Made by a program: the position numbers and the translations under genes. From Paramacrobiotus metropolitanus (lineage: Eukaryota > Tardigrada > Eutardigrada > Parachela > Macrobiotidae), in NCBI RefSeq assembly GCF_019649055.1, contig NW_026570376.1, positions 1 through 64,000 on the forward strand: a stretch of 64,000 nt of DNA, read 5' to 3'. The notes under the pieces are model-generated. The model searched no databases. It was not told the origin of the DNA and saw nothing but the letters and a program-made list of their open reading frames with translations. This document shows, in pieces, positions 47,386 to 58,140 of this stretch. Every line of letters begins with the position of its first letter. The stretch's first letter is position 1.

Positions 47386-47964
47386 CCCGCGTGAACGGTC
47401 TGATGTCCTACAATTCCTTAAACCTTTCACCGATGCGAACTTCTACAGTACCAGTTCTGCAAATTAGTTTCTTTAATTTATTGTGTGCATCGTTTGACCT
47501 TTTCTGTGTAATAGTTGTCCCTCATGTAGATAACCTCAACCTGCAAATTTTACGTCTCATACTTAAGCCTTTCCAAAATATGCTGCCGCTCGGTGTAATA
47601 CAAACGATCCAACTGTGGAACAATAACAAAATAAAGCGCCAGTATCGCTCTAATTGCGATCTGCCTTTTATATAACTCTAATTGCGCTCTTCACATGTCC
47701 AGTTTGTTGACAAGTTTGTACGTCTGGTGTTCACGTGGTTTCCATATATGCGTAAAACATTCGACAGCCATATTGCTGAATGCTGATTACAACATTTTAA
47801 AAGTCACAACACGACTGGACTGAAAGGTCAGCAAATTTGGGAAGCCAGACGATACTGGACTATACTGGGTACCTTTCGATTTTGTTTATAGCGTTTAAAT
47901 ATTATTATCAAGAATCAACCGTAAAAATCCAACAGTGATTTTCAAGCCGAGTAAATCAACGTGG
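47386..47964. other. Intergenic
   Basis: AATAAA at about 47629 may serve unit 16. No gene seen. Confidence 0.35.
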
Positions 47965-48644
47965 TTTTTCAACGTTTGATCTTGCTTTTGAGAAAAGAGC
48001 CCTCGAGATGAGCTCGTACGCCAAACGTTTCAAGCCCCTTCCTTATACGACAGTTGGTAGTGCTATCTCTTGTCCGCAATTTGCTACTATGCACAGCCTT
48101 TGCCGTCCAGTGTATGCAACTGCTAGCTGAGCCTAGCTTATTGGGAAAACGACGACGAGCCGGAATACGAAGACGAAACGATCTCGCTTGGGAAATCCAG
48201 GAACGTGAAATCCAAGACTCGGTACGCTGTAAACGGTAAAATTACGTATTATCCTTATAGGTTACCTTGTCTGCGAAAGTCGCAGCACCTGAATGTTGAC
48301 CGATTGGGGTCCACTTTTTGGGAATTTTATTTCAATTAGTACCGACTGGAAAAGTGAATTGCGAGGTACGGTTTTCTTCGTTATTGGGCCGATTAACAAG
48401 CTGGACACATTGCAAACTGTGTTTAGAGCAAGCCTTAACCCGTTGACGGGCAGTGGCGTTCAGGAGGCGACAAGGTGTTTGGGATTTTTTCCCCAGCGAT
48501 CGGCAACATTTACTCGTTATCCCTTAATGCAATAAGCAACAGGGGACTTCAAAGCAGCGTTAAAAACACAATTTGAACTTGTGTCTCAAGTCAATCAAGA
48601 ACAACAGGTTCGCGAAATCGCTAATTTTGAATTTTTTTAACTAC

Positions 48645-49001
48645 TGTGTACGGAATATGGTGTACGGTAGCGGCTATATTTTTGTACTTTCTCGCAGTTT
48701 CTCTTTTGTTTTGGGTTATACTTTTGGCTTTTCTAACCGGACGCGCTTCGCGCCTATATAAGTCCGAGAGTTACAGTATATTTGGCATCAGTTGGTTCGC
48801 ATTCGAAGTTTGGCAGCGTCGGAGTTTTCTATTAAAATATATCGTCGGAATGCAGTGTGAGATTCTCGCTTCGCGTAGTTCGTAGCTTACACATATTTCT
48901 TGGCTATGCCACATTGAAATTATCAGCTCATTCTCTGTCGTTGAGTCAGGTCGGTAGGATAGATATTACGGTATTATCCCTATCGTACTCGTCTCTCCGT
49001 C
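48645..49001 (+). repeat. 5' LTR of the gypsy element
   Basis: Begins TGTGTACGGAATATGG, holds a TATA box at about 48756 and ends just before TGGCGCCCACCGT, a tRNA-type primer-binding site. A diverged relative is at 1-405. Confidence 0.75.
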
Positions 49002-49739
49002 TTGGCGCCCACCGTCAGTTCGAACCTTTCCTAAGGCTAAGCTAAGTAATATGTGAAGTGTGTGAATTGTACATTCCCAGGTGCTCAGTCCGGGTACTTC
49101 GGTACTGACTGGACGGATGTCCGGGCAGATCGCTGCCGACTGGACGCCTTACTGAAGTAGTCCGGGTACTGGCGACAGGTGGGTTGGTGGTGAGCCAATT
49201 CTGCCTGTGCCTGCGACCCACGACGAAAACCGAATTGTCCGGGAGCTTTGCTCTGTCTGGACGCTGTGCAGTTTGTCCTGCCAGCTGATCGATGCAGGGT
49301 TAACCTGTATATCGATCCTGAGCACAAATCTGGGTAAATTCTGACTAAAGTAGGGACTCAGTTCTCCTGGCCAGAGATTGATGTTCCCGAATTATTCTTA
49401 AGCCAGTGAACAGACGTGTTCCTGGAAATCTGAAGCAGAAGTTGCGCAACGAAACTGTGAGTAGACAGAGTCGAAAACAGTATTCTTAAGCTGAAGTACG
49501 TATGCTGAGAGCAGTGCCGAAGCATACAAAGTGTGCACACAATCTTGAGCGTAGCTAAAGCGTAGACAGCCAGAGCAGTGCTTGAGCTGTAAAAAGTGAG
49601 TGTTAACGAACACGGAGAACAAAAGGCGTAGCTAACGTATCCGGGTGAAACAAAAGACGGTTCTCGGATTCAAACAAAAGAAGTCAGTGCAACGAGCGCT
49701 GAACAAAGAACTGAAGTGAAAAAGTGAAGAAGCTGAAGA

Positions 49740-52238
49740 ATGGATAATTCGAAAAGCACGGCGTCACAGCCGGTAGTGCAACCGAAGTTTACGCGACAAG
49801 CAGTAAAGCAAGGTGCAGCAGAGTTGATACCGGATAAGTTTATCGTGCCAATTGGCGTTAAAATCGAAGCATTCCTGAATGAACTGAATGTTGCAGTCCC
49901 TAAATCAGGGATACGTGGCAGAGATTTCGTAACTTACGACAATGATGAAGCTAAAATGGGAAAGCCGCCGACAGGTTGGCGAGTGTGGTTGGAGCACAGA
50001 GAGCTGCCACAAAATATTACAAAACTGTTCACAGTTGAAGCATATAAGGCTGCTATGCAGAAGTTTAATGCGCAAGTGCAAGCTGTGCAAACAGCAGCTG
50101 CAGATGCGTATGAAAATGCTGGTGAAACTGTGGAAAAGGTTGTTTCCCCTTTTGCTTTTGTACAGCATAATAAGGAGCAGGAAGTTGATAACACAGCTGC
50201 TACGAATATTGAAAAAGATATGAATGCGAGTATCATTGATGAAGATGTGCCAACTGGTGGAGTTGAACCACTATCAGCACAGCCGTTCTTTCAGCGTAGT
50301 ACAGTGGCTCCCGGTCAGAGCGACGAACAGAATAAAACGATGGACGTGATCCATCCGTTACATGCTGCAGTGAGGCAGTTTGCTCTTGATCAAGAACAAT
50401 ATGACAATACTGTACTGGCATGGGAAGGCAGAATAGAAAATGAAAAAGAATTTGGCGAAATGAAAGAAATGGCCAAAGCCGGTTTAAACGCAACGGAAGA
50501 AATGCATATGAAGTTTGTAAAGGCTAATACGTGGTGTCACACATTAAGCGATGACAACGATGCCTTGAAAGAAAACATGAAGAAACGGGATGAAGAAATA
50601 AATGGTCTGAAAGAAAAAATTAAGAAGCACGATGAAGAGTGCAAAGAAAACGTGAAAAAGTTGAATACAGACATCTTTGATTTGCGTACTCAGAACGATA
50701 AGTATAAAGACGAAGTTGATCGAGTACGTAATACAAACAAAAATTTGGAAAAACAATGTCATGATTCGATGGTTAACAGTGGCAAACTGCAGCGTGACCT
50801 TATACCTGCTCAGAGAGAACGAGATGATCTCCAAGTCAAATTAAAAGCAGAAGAATCTCGAGTCGATACAGAACTGAAAAAAGAACGTGACGATCTGCAA
50901 GGTCAATGGATATGCATTGAAGATGAATTCGATAAAGCGAAAACGCGTCAAAAACAGCTGGCCGAGTGGGAGGCCAGGCTGCAGCAGTGGGAAAACACTC
51001 TGAAAACAAAAGGTGGCACTGTCAGTGGTCAGACTGAATCCCGGATACATACAAGTACGTTTGAACGGGAAGCGACATTTGATGCAGCACCAAAGCTGAC
51101 ATCTGGTCAGCAGTCACAGGCGTATGCAAGTCGTCGGGTGGAGTTTAACGAAACCCAACGTAACCGTGATTATGTACCCGTGCGCGATAATGAATACGAG
51201 TATGAAAGCGATATTCGTAGAGCGGAAGATGCGCAGTGGGAAGATGCGCAGTACGATAATCATGAACAACCGCGTGTAAACACTCGTACCGACGAGTTAA
51301 TTGAACGCAGTATAGCGTTAATGGAGAAATTTGATAAAAGTGGTAAAAGTACAAAAGAAAAGACCCATTACCCGCAAAATTATAAGGGTACACAAGAAAG
51401 CGGGAAAGTGGAAAAGTTTATACTTGATTGCGAGCGCTGTCAAGACTTGAACGGTTGGGATGACAAACAGCTAATTGATAAGGCTTTGTCAAACTCACTG
51501 AAAGATGATGCGTATTTGTGGTACGCAGACCACAAAAAGAAGAATCCAGATAAAGACTGGAAGTACTGGAAGGGAGTACTTCTAAGCCACTTCTCTTCCG
51601 AGAGTGATCCCGCAGAAATACGGCAGGCGATGTATGCCCGTGTATTTACTGACGCGCATACGGTAAACTCATACGTGGATGGTTACCTAAACTGGTTCAA
51701 CACATTGGGAACAAGTGAAGAAGAACGGGTATCCATTCTAATTCAGGGATTAAAACCGCACCGATGGCGCTGGTTCGAAAAGTTAACAGAATCGAAACCG
51801 AAAACAGTGGAAGAAGTGTGTACTCAGTTGAAGACGTTCTACAGTTTAAAGTCGCAGCAGGTTGAGTACAATAACACCAAAAATCAAAATAATAACAACA
51901 ATTATTACGGTAATAATGGCAACCGTGGACGCGGTGGATACCGCGGTAATAACAATCGTGGCCGTGGTGGCCGAGGCGGATACGGTAACTACCGCCAAAA
52001 TTCTTACGAACAATCTGGAAGTACGTACGAGAAAGGTGACAGTGTGAAAACTGAAAATAATCAGAACAGCGGCCGACGGCCGTTTATGATCGGAAACGTT
52101 GAAATTGATCTTAATAAATGGAAAAATGATGCCGGTCAGTTGATTTGTTTAAGTGTCATGAGCTGCACCCTGCAAAGTTTTGCACATTTAAAGGCAAATT
52201 TAAGGAGGCGACACGTGAACCGCTTGCGGACGTGTTAG
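49740..52238 (+). CDS. gag of the gypsy element
   Basis: Gag forms the particle shell of the element. The 832-codon frame starts MDNSKSTASQPVVQ. Residues of about 230-430 are charged and heptad-like, a likely coiled coil (KENMKKRDEEINGLKEKI). About 535-690 is the Retrotrans_gag capsid domain (YLWYADHKKKNPDKDWKYWK, SYVDGYLNWFNTLGTSEEER). An Arg/Gly-rich NA-binding stretch (GRGGYRGNNNRGRGGRGGYG) follows in place of a clear zinc knuckle. Fossil element gene. Confidence 0.85.
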   Translation: MDNSKSTASQPVVQPKFTRQAVKQGAAELIPDKFIVPIGVKIEAFLNELNVAVPKSGIRGRDFVTYDNDEAKMGKPPTGWRVWLEHRELPQNITKLFTVEAYKAAMQKFNAQVQAVQTAAADAYENAGETVEKVVSPFAFVQHNKEQEVDNTAATNIEKDMNASIIDEDVPTGGVEPLSAQPFFQRSTVAPGQSDEQNKTMDVIHPLHAAVRQFALDQEQYDNTVLAWEGRIENEKEFGEMKEMAKAGLNATEEMHMKFVKANTWCHTLSDDNDALKENMKKRDEEINGLKEKIKKHDEECKENVKKLNTDIFDLRTQNDKYKDEVDRVRNTNKNLEKQCHDSMVNSGKLQRDLIPAQRERDDLQVKLKAEESRVDTELKKERDDLQGQWICIEDEFDKAKTRQKQLAEWEARLQQWENTLKTKGGTVSGQTESRIHTSTFEREATFDAAPKLTSGQQSQAYASRRVEFNETQRNRDYVPVRDNEYEYESDIRRAEDAQWEDAQYDNHEQPRVNTRTDELIERSIALMEKFDKSGKSTKEKTHYPQNYKGTQESGKVEKFILDCERCQDLNGWDDKQLIDKALSNSLKDDAYLWYADHKKKNPDKDWKYWKGVLLSHFSSESDPAEIRQAMYARVFTDAHTVNSYVDGYLNWFNTLGTSEEERVSILIQGLKPHRWRWFEKLTESKPKTVEEVCTQLKTFYSLKSQQVEYNNTKNQNNNNNYYGNNGNRGRGGYRGNNNRGRGGRGGYGNYRQNSYEQSGSTYEKGDSVKTENNQNSGRRPFMIGNVEIDLNKWKNDAGQLICLSVMSCTLQSFAHLKANLRRRHVNRLRTC

Positions 52239-52648
52239 CACGGCACAACAGTAGAAGAGCGGAAGCACGAGCCATGGAAGTGTGCAAACTTGGCAAAGAT
52301 GTGCAAGTGAATGCACTATCTGTAGAGCGAATGCAGCAACTGTCGCAGTTTCCTGATGCAGTGGAAAAGGGTTTTGAAGTCGCGTTACCGACTCTGGATG
52401 CACAGGCTGTTTATGTACTTCTACCTATGAATGACAACGACGAAGTAAAAACATTGGTAGACACTGGTGCAAGTATCTCCATAATGCCACTGCGTATAGC
52501 AGAAAAGTTGAATGTGACTGTTTTAAAATGCCCAGCGCATGTGTCAGATATCACTATACTGCCGCAAATGACGTTACGGACATTGATCCCTTGTGTGGTA
52601 TTGTCCGAATCGAATTATTCGGTATTTGCTACGAACATGCAGTGCTAA
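52145..52648 (+). CDS. Aspartic protease region of the gypsy element
   Basis: The frame carries LVDTGASISIMPLRIAEKL, the D-T-G-A active-site motif of retroviral-type aspartic proteases, preceded by a Cys/His-containing stretch (KCHELHPAKFC). It overlaps the end of gag in another frame; Ty3/gypsy elements commonly pass from gag to pro-pol by programmed frameshift. Confidence 0.75.
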   Translation: MFKCHELHPAKFCTFKGKFKEATREPLADVLARHNSRRAEARAMEVCKLGKDVQVNALSVERMQQLSQFPDAVEKGFEVALPTLDAQAVYVLLPMNDNDEVKTLVDTGASISIMPLRIAEKLNVTVLKCPAHVSDITILPQMTLRTLIPCVVLSESNYSVFATNMQC

Positions 52649-54942
52649 TTGATCCCAAAACACAAGTGGATTTTGTGTTACTTGGCACAGATTTCTGGAC
52701 AGCTAAACCGGTTGCGTTTGATTTCAGTACGATGGCTTTCAGGCCTACTCGTACAGACGCCGGCTATCCCAGATATCACCCGAGAGACTGTGTGAAAATT
52801 CTCGATTACATGCAGCAGCACAGTTTTAAACCGGTACTGTATCCCGGTGCACGTCCATGTTCAACAATACCTGCATGGTTTGACACTGGTCGTGCACTAG
52901 AGTACTGTAATGCTTTCGACGGAAGTAGTGTTACGTACGAGCACTTAAATAAATGGCTGAATAAAGAGCGGCCGACAATGGCTTTGAAGAAAGCGGAAGT
53001 ACAGACTACTAGTACAAAACGGAACGAAGTGTCACCACAAAAGTCATTTGCAAAAGCCGTGAAAGGCAATATTAAAATCTTAAAGAAACCGCACAATGCG
53101 CCCGGCGCAACGTCAAGTTTGCGGGGGTGCGACCAGCCGCAACAGAGTACGAGTACTCAAGTTTGCGGGGGTACATCGGATGTTGATGAAGGTACACTAC
53201 CTGATGGTCAGTCAGTGACGTTCGGTAACTCGAAGTTAGCCGAACAGTTGAATACGAAGTACCCAGCGAAAGCGTGGACACGGCCGCAGGGGCGACCGGA
53301 AAACCACGAGCGGGTGGTTACTGCTGACGAATATGCAGATGAAGCGTTTTGGCAAGCAGAACAGTGCAAATGTAAGGATACCAAACATTGGTATTACTTA
53401 TACAATAACCCGACGAAAACAACAACTGATTTCGAAAGAGATGAAATAGGGTTATTTCAAGTGTGTCGCGGCATGCTATGTCGTAGACGCAGTGGAAGCG
53501 GCATTCCTCGAATTTTGGTGCCGTATCAGTGGCAGATGAAGTTGGTACATTTTGTACATCAACGATTCCACGAGAAAAAACTTATCCCAAGTGATGTGTC
53601 AATACAAAAGTACTTAGTTACTAGGTACTACTGGTTTAACATGTACGATACTATTAAGGAAGTACTGTCAAAGTGTACACATTCACCTAAATGCAAAAGT
53701 GAAGATGTCCACCGAACAATGGGGCAAGAAATGCGAAGCTGGTCAGATCCGCATGTTCGGGAAGAAAGAGGCGTGGTTGGTGTTGGTCCGTTTCAGTTCA
53801 CACACACCAACAAGTTTGACGTGCTTAACTCAGATGAATCTGAGGAAGTCGGTGAAAGCTCGCAGAAGGTGACTCAGCAAGTCCCGAAAACTGTAGCACA
53901 GCAGAAATTCACAGCGAAGAAGAATACTTACGGGAAACAACGTCATAATGGCCACAAGCAAAAGTACGAATACAACTTTGCTGGTCGTCGTATCGGTACT
54001 GACAAACCGAAAGTGGTTAATCAGACTTTAGCTGATCTGAAGCCTGACACCATTATTGAAGTAGATGGTCAAGAAGTGAAAATGGTTCGCAATGAAAACG
54101 TGAAAAATGTAGATAAACGTAAACTGGAATGTCGCCGTATGGAAATATTCCCGAACAAATCGGTAACAGTGCAGCCAAAAAGTTATGTTGAAATCACAAC
54201 GAGAATAAAAGGCGTGAATAACGTACAGTATAAACGCGCTGAGTTGTGTGGAAAGCCGTTCTTCTACGATGGTAGTCTACATACTGAAAACTCGCAGATG
54301 TTCATTGAAGATGCCGTACTTGATGTGTCGAACAAAGGTACATGTACAGTACGTATTATGAACATGTCAGATAAGCGTGTGAAGTTGGATAGGGATACTT
54401 CCCTTGGCAGTGTGGAAGTTGTGGATGAAATTCTCACTTCTGCAGACAAAGAATTTGATACTGCATATCACGAGTTGTACTGTACAGATAAAGCACAGTG
54501 CGAATGCCGTAAGGCAGAAGTCTATGCGGCAGAAGTCAGTACTAATCCGGAGACTGAAGAGACAATAAAGAAAATAAAAATGGGTCCATTATTAAAGCTG
54601 GAAAATATCGAACGTTTGTACAAAATACTTCGCGCAAACAAGGAAGTATTTCCGACTAAGGATAGACCGGTAGGATGCTGCAATATATATGAGCACCCGG
54701 TCGATACAGGTACAAGTGCACCTGTAAGACAGCCTCCGTATCGTGTGTCCTTCGAGGACAGGAAATGGCTCCGAGAAAAGACAAAAGAGATGATGCGTGA
54801 TGGAATAATTGAGTTGACAAACTCCCCGTGGGGATCGCCCATATTCATTGTGAAGAAAAAAGACGGTAGCCGACGGCTAACTGTAGACTTCGGTAAATTG
54901 AATGAAAAACTGCAGGGCAGGTCGAGCTCATTAACTAATTAG
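52528..54942 (+). CDS. pol region: H2C2-like finger and start of reverse transcriptase
   Basis: This is a long frame in three recognisable parts. About 53515-53703 resembles an integrase H2C2 zinc-binding domain (VPYQWQMKLVHFVHQRFHEK, then TRYYWFNMYDTIKEVL and CTHSPKC). About 54120-54440 is the pre-RT linker typical of gypsy pol (PKSYVEITTRIKG, NMSDKRVKLDRDTSLG). About 54570-54920 is the start of reverse transcriptase (HPVDTGTSAPVRQPPYRV, GIIELTNSPWGSPIFIVKKK, DGSRRLTVDFGKLNE). A zinc finger of integrase type ahead of RT is an unusual order. The gene is incomplete. Confidence 0.75.
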   Translation: MPSACVRYHYTAANDVTDIDPLCGIVRIELFGICYEHAVLIDPKTQVDFVLLGTDFWTAKPVAFDFSTMAFRPTRTDAGYPRYHPRDCVKILDYMQQHSFKPVLYPGARPCSTIPAWFDTGRALEYCNAFDGSSVTYEHLNKWLNKERPTMALKKAEVQTTSTKRNEVSPQKSFAKAVKGNIKILKKPHNAPGATSSLRGCDQPQQSTSTQVCGGTSDVDEGTLPDGQSVTFGNSKLAEQLNTKYPAKAWTRPQGRPENHERVVTADEYADEAFWQAEQCKCKDTKHWYYLYNNPTKTTTDFERDEIGLFQVCRGMLCRRRSGSGIPRILVPYQWQMKLVHFVHQRFHEKKLIPSDVSIQKYLVTRYYWFNMYDTIKEVLSKCTHSPKCKSEDVHRTMGQEMRSWSDPHVREERGVVGVGPFQFTHTNKFDVLNSDESEEVGESSQKVTQQVPKTVAQQKFTAKKNTYGKQRHNGHKQKYEYNFAGRRIGTDKPKVVNQTLADLKPDTIIEVDGQEVKMVRNENVKNVDKRKLECRRMEIFPNKSVTVQPKSYVEITTRIKGVNNVQYKRAELCGKPFFYDGSLHTENSQMFIEDAVLDVSNKGTCTVRIMNMSDKRVKLDRDTSLGSVEVVDEILTSADKEFDTAYHELYCTDKAQCECRKAEVYAAEVSTNPETEETIKKIKMGPLLKLENIERLYKILRANKEVFPTKDRPVGCCNIYEHPVDTGTSAPVRQPPYRVSFEDRKWLREKTKEMMRDGIIELTNSPWGSPIFIVKKKDGSRRLTVDFGKLNEKLQGRSSSLTN

Positions 54943-55869
54943 CGGATGAACGAATAAACCGGAGATAAATCAACAAGGTACAATTGACAACGCTTTATTC
55001 AAATATGCATAATAAGGATTCTATAAGTTGAACCACAGAGGACCGCAGTCCGCCAAAACCTTGTGTCGCCTGCTAAACGCCAATGCCCATGAAGGGTTAC
55101 GAATACAAGGGCGTAGTGCACATGGGTGATGTGCACATGGGTGATGTGCACATTCTTCCAGGTTACATCCGGTTGCTAGCGCGTTCCAAAAAGTGCTAGC
55201 GACCACTAATTTATAGGTCGGCGCCAATCTCCAATGCAGCTGGACCATCCCCGCCGCTTTTCCGATAATGGCACTGCGGCCAAATCCAGGAAAAGTGCCA
55301 CTGCGTGCAATATGCAGACAACTAGGCGTAGCCGCACTGCAGCAGTGTATTATTAAATGCTGAGCTGTATGAAGAGTGCTTTTTACAGTACCATACGACT
55401 TATGACTGTAATAAAAGTTTTTGGAAGCAGAAATGATGCTAACATCGTTTATATTATATTTCTTTACCTGTAGTAGTGGTCAAAATACATGGAAACGGGT
55501 TTTGGTAGTTCCTAATTTTTTGCTGACCAGTGGTCAGTGTGTTGACCACTTCTATACTGCTGTTTTAAAGTACTTTTTGTACTATTTAATGAAGCAATTG
55601 CTTCTACTTAATTCCTGTTCGCCTAATTATCATAAAATTAAAAGTTTTTATGCTGCAGACTGTCCATGGGCATTGGCGTTGCCAGGGCGACATAGTCAGC
55701 ACCGCTGACCTATGGTCAGCACAAGCTCACAAAAAATTCCCCTTCTTAACTGATTTTTTTCATCGGGAAATCCCAGTTTTCAAAAGGAAACTCGCACTCC
55801 TACGGGTACCGCCCGCTGGAGGGTTAAACGAACAAGCAATATAACGGTTCGACAAATCTTCGATGCAGA
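54943..55869. other. LTR-like segment on the minus strand and unassigned DNA
   Basis: Read on the minus strand, 55330-54943 has CCTATAAATTAG (TATA-like) and, about 200 bases on, TTTGAATAAAGCG (poly(A) signal), as in an LTR, but clear ends are not seen. GTGCACATGGGTGAT is repeated in tandem at about 55120-55150. The stretch CATGGGCATTGGCGTT recurs in opposite orientation at 55666. Confidence 0.3.
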
Positions 55870-56253
55870 GGCGGTCTAATGCCATAGTCGGTACGGCCGC
55901 CATGGTAACTGCAGCGGGGATCTTTGATTTTTGTACTCTCTCTGGTGCCATGTTGTCGTTGTATTGTGGCATGAGTATTAATACGTGGATTCAGCGAAGT
56001 ATGACATGTTCCTGGCTACCGTCCCGGTTTGTGGCTTGATAACCGCCGGGAGGTGTCCCCGAGTGATTGTGCCGTTTCAACAAGTTTGCTGGGCTGACGT
56101 CGATCTGGATCATGCTGCGGAGCTTTTGGCGAGCAGGATGAAGCTTATCATAGGACGGTTATACTGGAGTTCTTATGTGCTTTTTTTCCGGGTGTATGAC
56201 GTTGAACTTGACCTTGTCGATTGGTCGGTCAATGTTGGGTGGACTATGTTGTA

Positions 56254-56695
56254 GTGTAGCGGCTCGACCAAGTTATACCACATAGTTTGTGTACGGGAAA
56301 ATTGCACCCGAACAGCGTGTGCTTGCCCATGCATTCGCCTGCACAGCAAATACGAGGAGAAAGCTAATATCTTCGGTAGCGCGTTCAAATTCCTGAGACT
56401 CTTCGAACACTGTGGCACTGACTGTGCGCATGCACGATTGACTAAACAGTCAACCGTAGGAGGTTGCCAGTCTCCGTTTAGCTAGAACGGTGTTGATTGG
56501 CGCACCTATCCACGGCGGACGGTCAAGTTAAGAGGATTGACAGCCTTCTTCGGTTGGCTGTTAAAGTCAAATGTGCATGGGCCAAGTGTTCGAAATGACT
56601 CGGGATTTTGACTGCTCCTCGACCTCGTACACACATTCTGGGTACCGTTTACCCGTACATAAACTCTGTGGTATAACTTGGTGAAGCCGCTACCG
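56254..56695. mobile_element. 442-bp MITE inserted in the exon 2 relic of unit 17
   Basis: Imperfect terminal inverted repeats of about 45 bases (GTGTAGCGGCTCGACCAAGT at the left; the right end complements CGGTAGCGGCTTCACCAAGT) share the inner stretch AAGTTATACCACA. It is flanked by TA on both sides (56252-56253, 56696-56697). The host sequence on either side joins into family exon 2. No coding capacity. TA target suggests the Tc1/mariner superfamily. Confidence 0.8.
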
Positions 56696-56833
56696 TATCT
56701 GACCTTCGGCGCCGTAAAGAAGTCTTTTGCATTAATGACTAAAGATGAGTGCACTCGAACGCTCCGACCGTCCACGCCTGTGCTACAATTCTGCGAACTG
56801 AGTTCTTAAGTCTTAATATTTGCTTGTGCGCTT

Positions 56834-56947
56834 TTCAACCGGGTGCGCCGCAGTTCACGTAACCGTCGTTCATTTGCTCGGTCATTTGGATGTCATCTTT
56901 GATCTTCTGCGCCGACGAGATCGTCCGAATTAATGAGCAAAGACTGG
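56834..56947 (+). pseudogene. Unit 18: isolated exon 2 tail relic
   Basis: tcaaccgggtgcgccgcagttcacgtaaccgtcgttcatttgctcgg... matches the type I end (RVRHIVRDRRSFWSV, then ML-LIFC.D). No other part of this unit is visible. It lies only 90 bases after the unit 17 end. Confidence 0.65.
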
Positions 56948-57313
56948 CCCGCTTTGACGTTTTGATAAGCTACTCGTATAATTCGAATTCCATCATCTGC
57001 CTTCAGTTTTGCAATCTAACTTTCGACCGTTCAACTGTTTTTCCTATCTAAAATTTTGTTTGTTTATATATGCTCGTAAGCTTTTTTTGCACGCGTTCCT
57101 GCTTTTACATATCAATAACGCGTGGGGTAGCGATATTGCTGATAAAAATTAGTTTTTGAACAGTGCACAGTGGGCGCTGGCTAGTTTATGGTGGAATACA
57201 GGTTATGGATGAATAAAATTCCTTCTACCGACACAATGTCGACTATCTCGAGGGCGACGGCAAGAACGCATAAGAAACATAACACGTAAGAAACTTAAGA
57301 AAACTACGACGGT
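56948..57313. other. Intergenic
   Basis: No gene or repeat recognised. Confidence 0.3.
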
Positions 57314-57508
57314 TTAGCCAAGCGGTATCTCGATGTCGTAACGGGTTGGCAGCATTTCTGTTTGGCGTAGTGACGGTCGACAAAATTCATCGAAGAAACA
57401 GCGGACCACCGTGGCATCCATAGGCTCCGAGGTGGTTTCTCTAGGCACATTGATGCCCAGAATATCGAACTCGGCTTCGATAAACACTGTACGGCTGGCG
57501 CCTTGATC
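57314..57508 (-). CDS. Possible terminal exon of an unidentified gene
   Basis: After a candidate acceptor (CGACAG, exon from 57508), the minus strand reads 64 codons to a TAA at 57314: DQGASRTVFIEAEFDILGIN, VPRETTSEPMDATVV, RCFFDEFCRPSLRQ, TEMLPTRYDIEIPLG. Its composition is balanced, unlike random AT-rich ORFs around it, and the region is GC-richer than its surroundings. No upstream exon was identified, and I do not recognise the protein. It could be a captured gene fragment or part of a transposon. Confidence 0.35.
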   Translation of the reverse strand, partial: DQGASRTVFIEAEFDILGINVPRETTSEPMDATVVRCFFDEFCRPSLRQTEMLPTRYDIEIPLG

Positions 57509-58140
57509 CTGTCGACCTGTCGGCTCCGCGCGGCAAATTATGGGAATGTGTCCTCAGTGGCCACAATCGAGCGCGGCCAACATATCTGGCCCAACAGCAC
57601 GCCTATCGGTGGACCAAGTGGTCACGCGATAGACATCCGGCACCACACTAGTTCTATGGACCCCTTTCCGTCGGCTCACCCGCTGCCGCTGGTGTCACCC
57701 GCCCGCCGCGCATTGTACCCTGTAGTGGCAGTGATGTCACGAGAGTGTGCTGTACGCTGTGGCATCTGTGTGTTATCCTTCTAGCATGGTAACTGATGTA
57801 GCAGTGGCGATCCACCACCTCTAGTCGTGACCGGTTGCCATTGAATTTTCAAGATTTTAAATAAATGATCAGAGCATGGAATCACATGCGAGTTACACGG
57901 TATAACTTACACCGCAACATATACCACCATAGACAGTCAAGCAGCAGAGAAGTTTCATCTAAGTTCGCCGCCGAAGGCGCTGTTCCAATTATAGATGCTG
58001 TGTATCCCCGCTGGACATCTATGCTGATCATTAACGCAGATATTCTGTCGCCCACGTTTCTCCGGTTTCCCGCTGAATCCTTTTCCCAGTTCACTAAGCA
58101 GCCGGGTGGCTTCCGGTATGTATCCGCTTTACCAGTATTG
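57509..58140. other. GC-rich region, no assigned gene
   Basis: Overlapping ORFs on both strands (57503-57784, 57865-58155 plus; 57882-58193 minus) have no recognisable motif. They may be further pieces of the gene or element that includes 57314-57508. Confidence 0.3.

Larger units (their letters stand above)
48645..54942 (+). mobile_element. Ty3/gypsy LTR retroelement, incomplete
   Basis: Parts seen in order: 5' LTR 48645-49001 (starts TGTGTACGG, TATA box CTATATAAG); primer-binding site TGGCGCCCACCGT at 49003; leader; gag; protease region; pol through the beginning of reverse transcriptase. No RNase H, complete integrase or 3' LTR was found in the window, so the element is broken and cannot be whole. 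The long open frames suggest it is much younger than the solo LTR at 1-405. It sits in the intron of relic unit 17. Confidence 0.85.
47965..56743 (+). pseudogene. Unit 17: relic whose two exons are separated by a gypsy element
   Basis: A partial exon 1 at about 47965-48221 keeps STFDLAFE-like sequence, RALEMSSYAKRFKP and LLSLVRNLLLCTAFAVQCM in shifted frames, ending at donor TCG|GTACGC. The matching exon 2 relic starts near 55870 (tatcgggatcattgagttctgttatcc-like decay), with LATVPVCGLITAGRCPRVI, FQQVCWADVDLDHA and LYWSSYVLFFRVYDVELDL. It is interrupted by a MITE at 56254 and resumes at 56698 with LRRKEVFCIND-type sequence to about 56743. The gypsy element at 48645-54942 lies in what was the intron. 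Assigning both exons to one unit is inference from order. Confidence 0.6.

Noticed and set aside
57311-57375. tRNA-like stretch (ggtttagccaagcggt)
   Set aside because: Resembles a tRNA D-arm by eye, but no complete cloverleaf or T-arm follows, and it overlaps a minus-strand coding frame.
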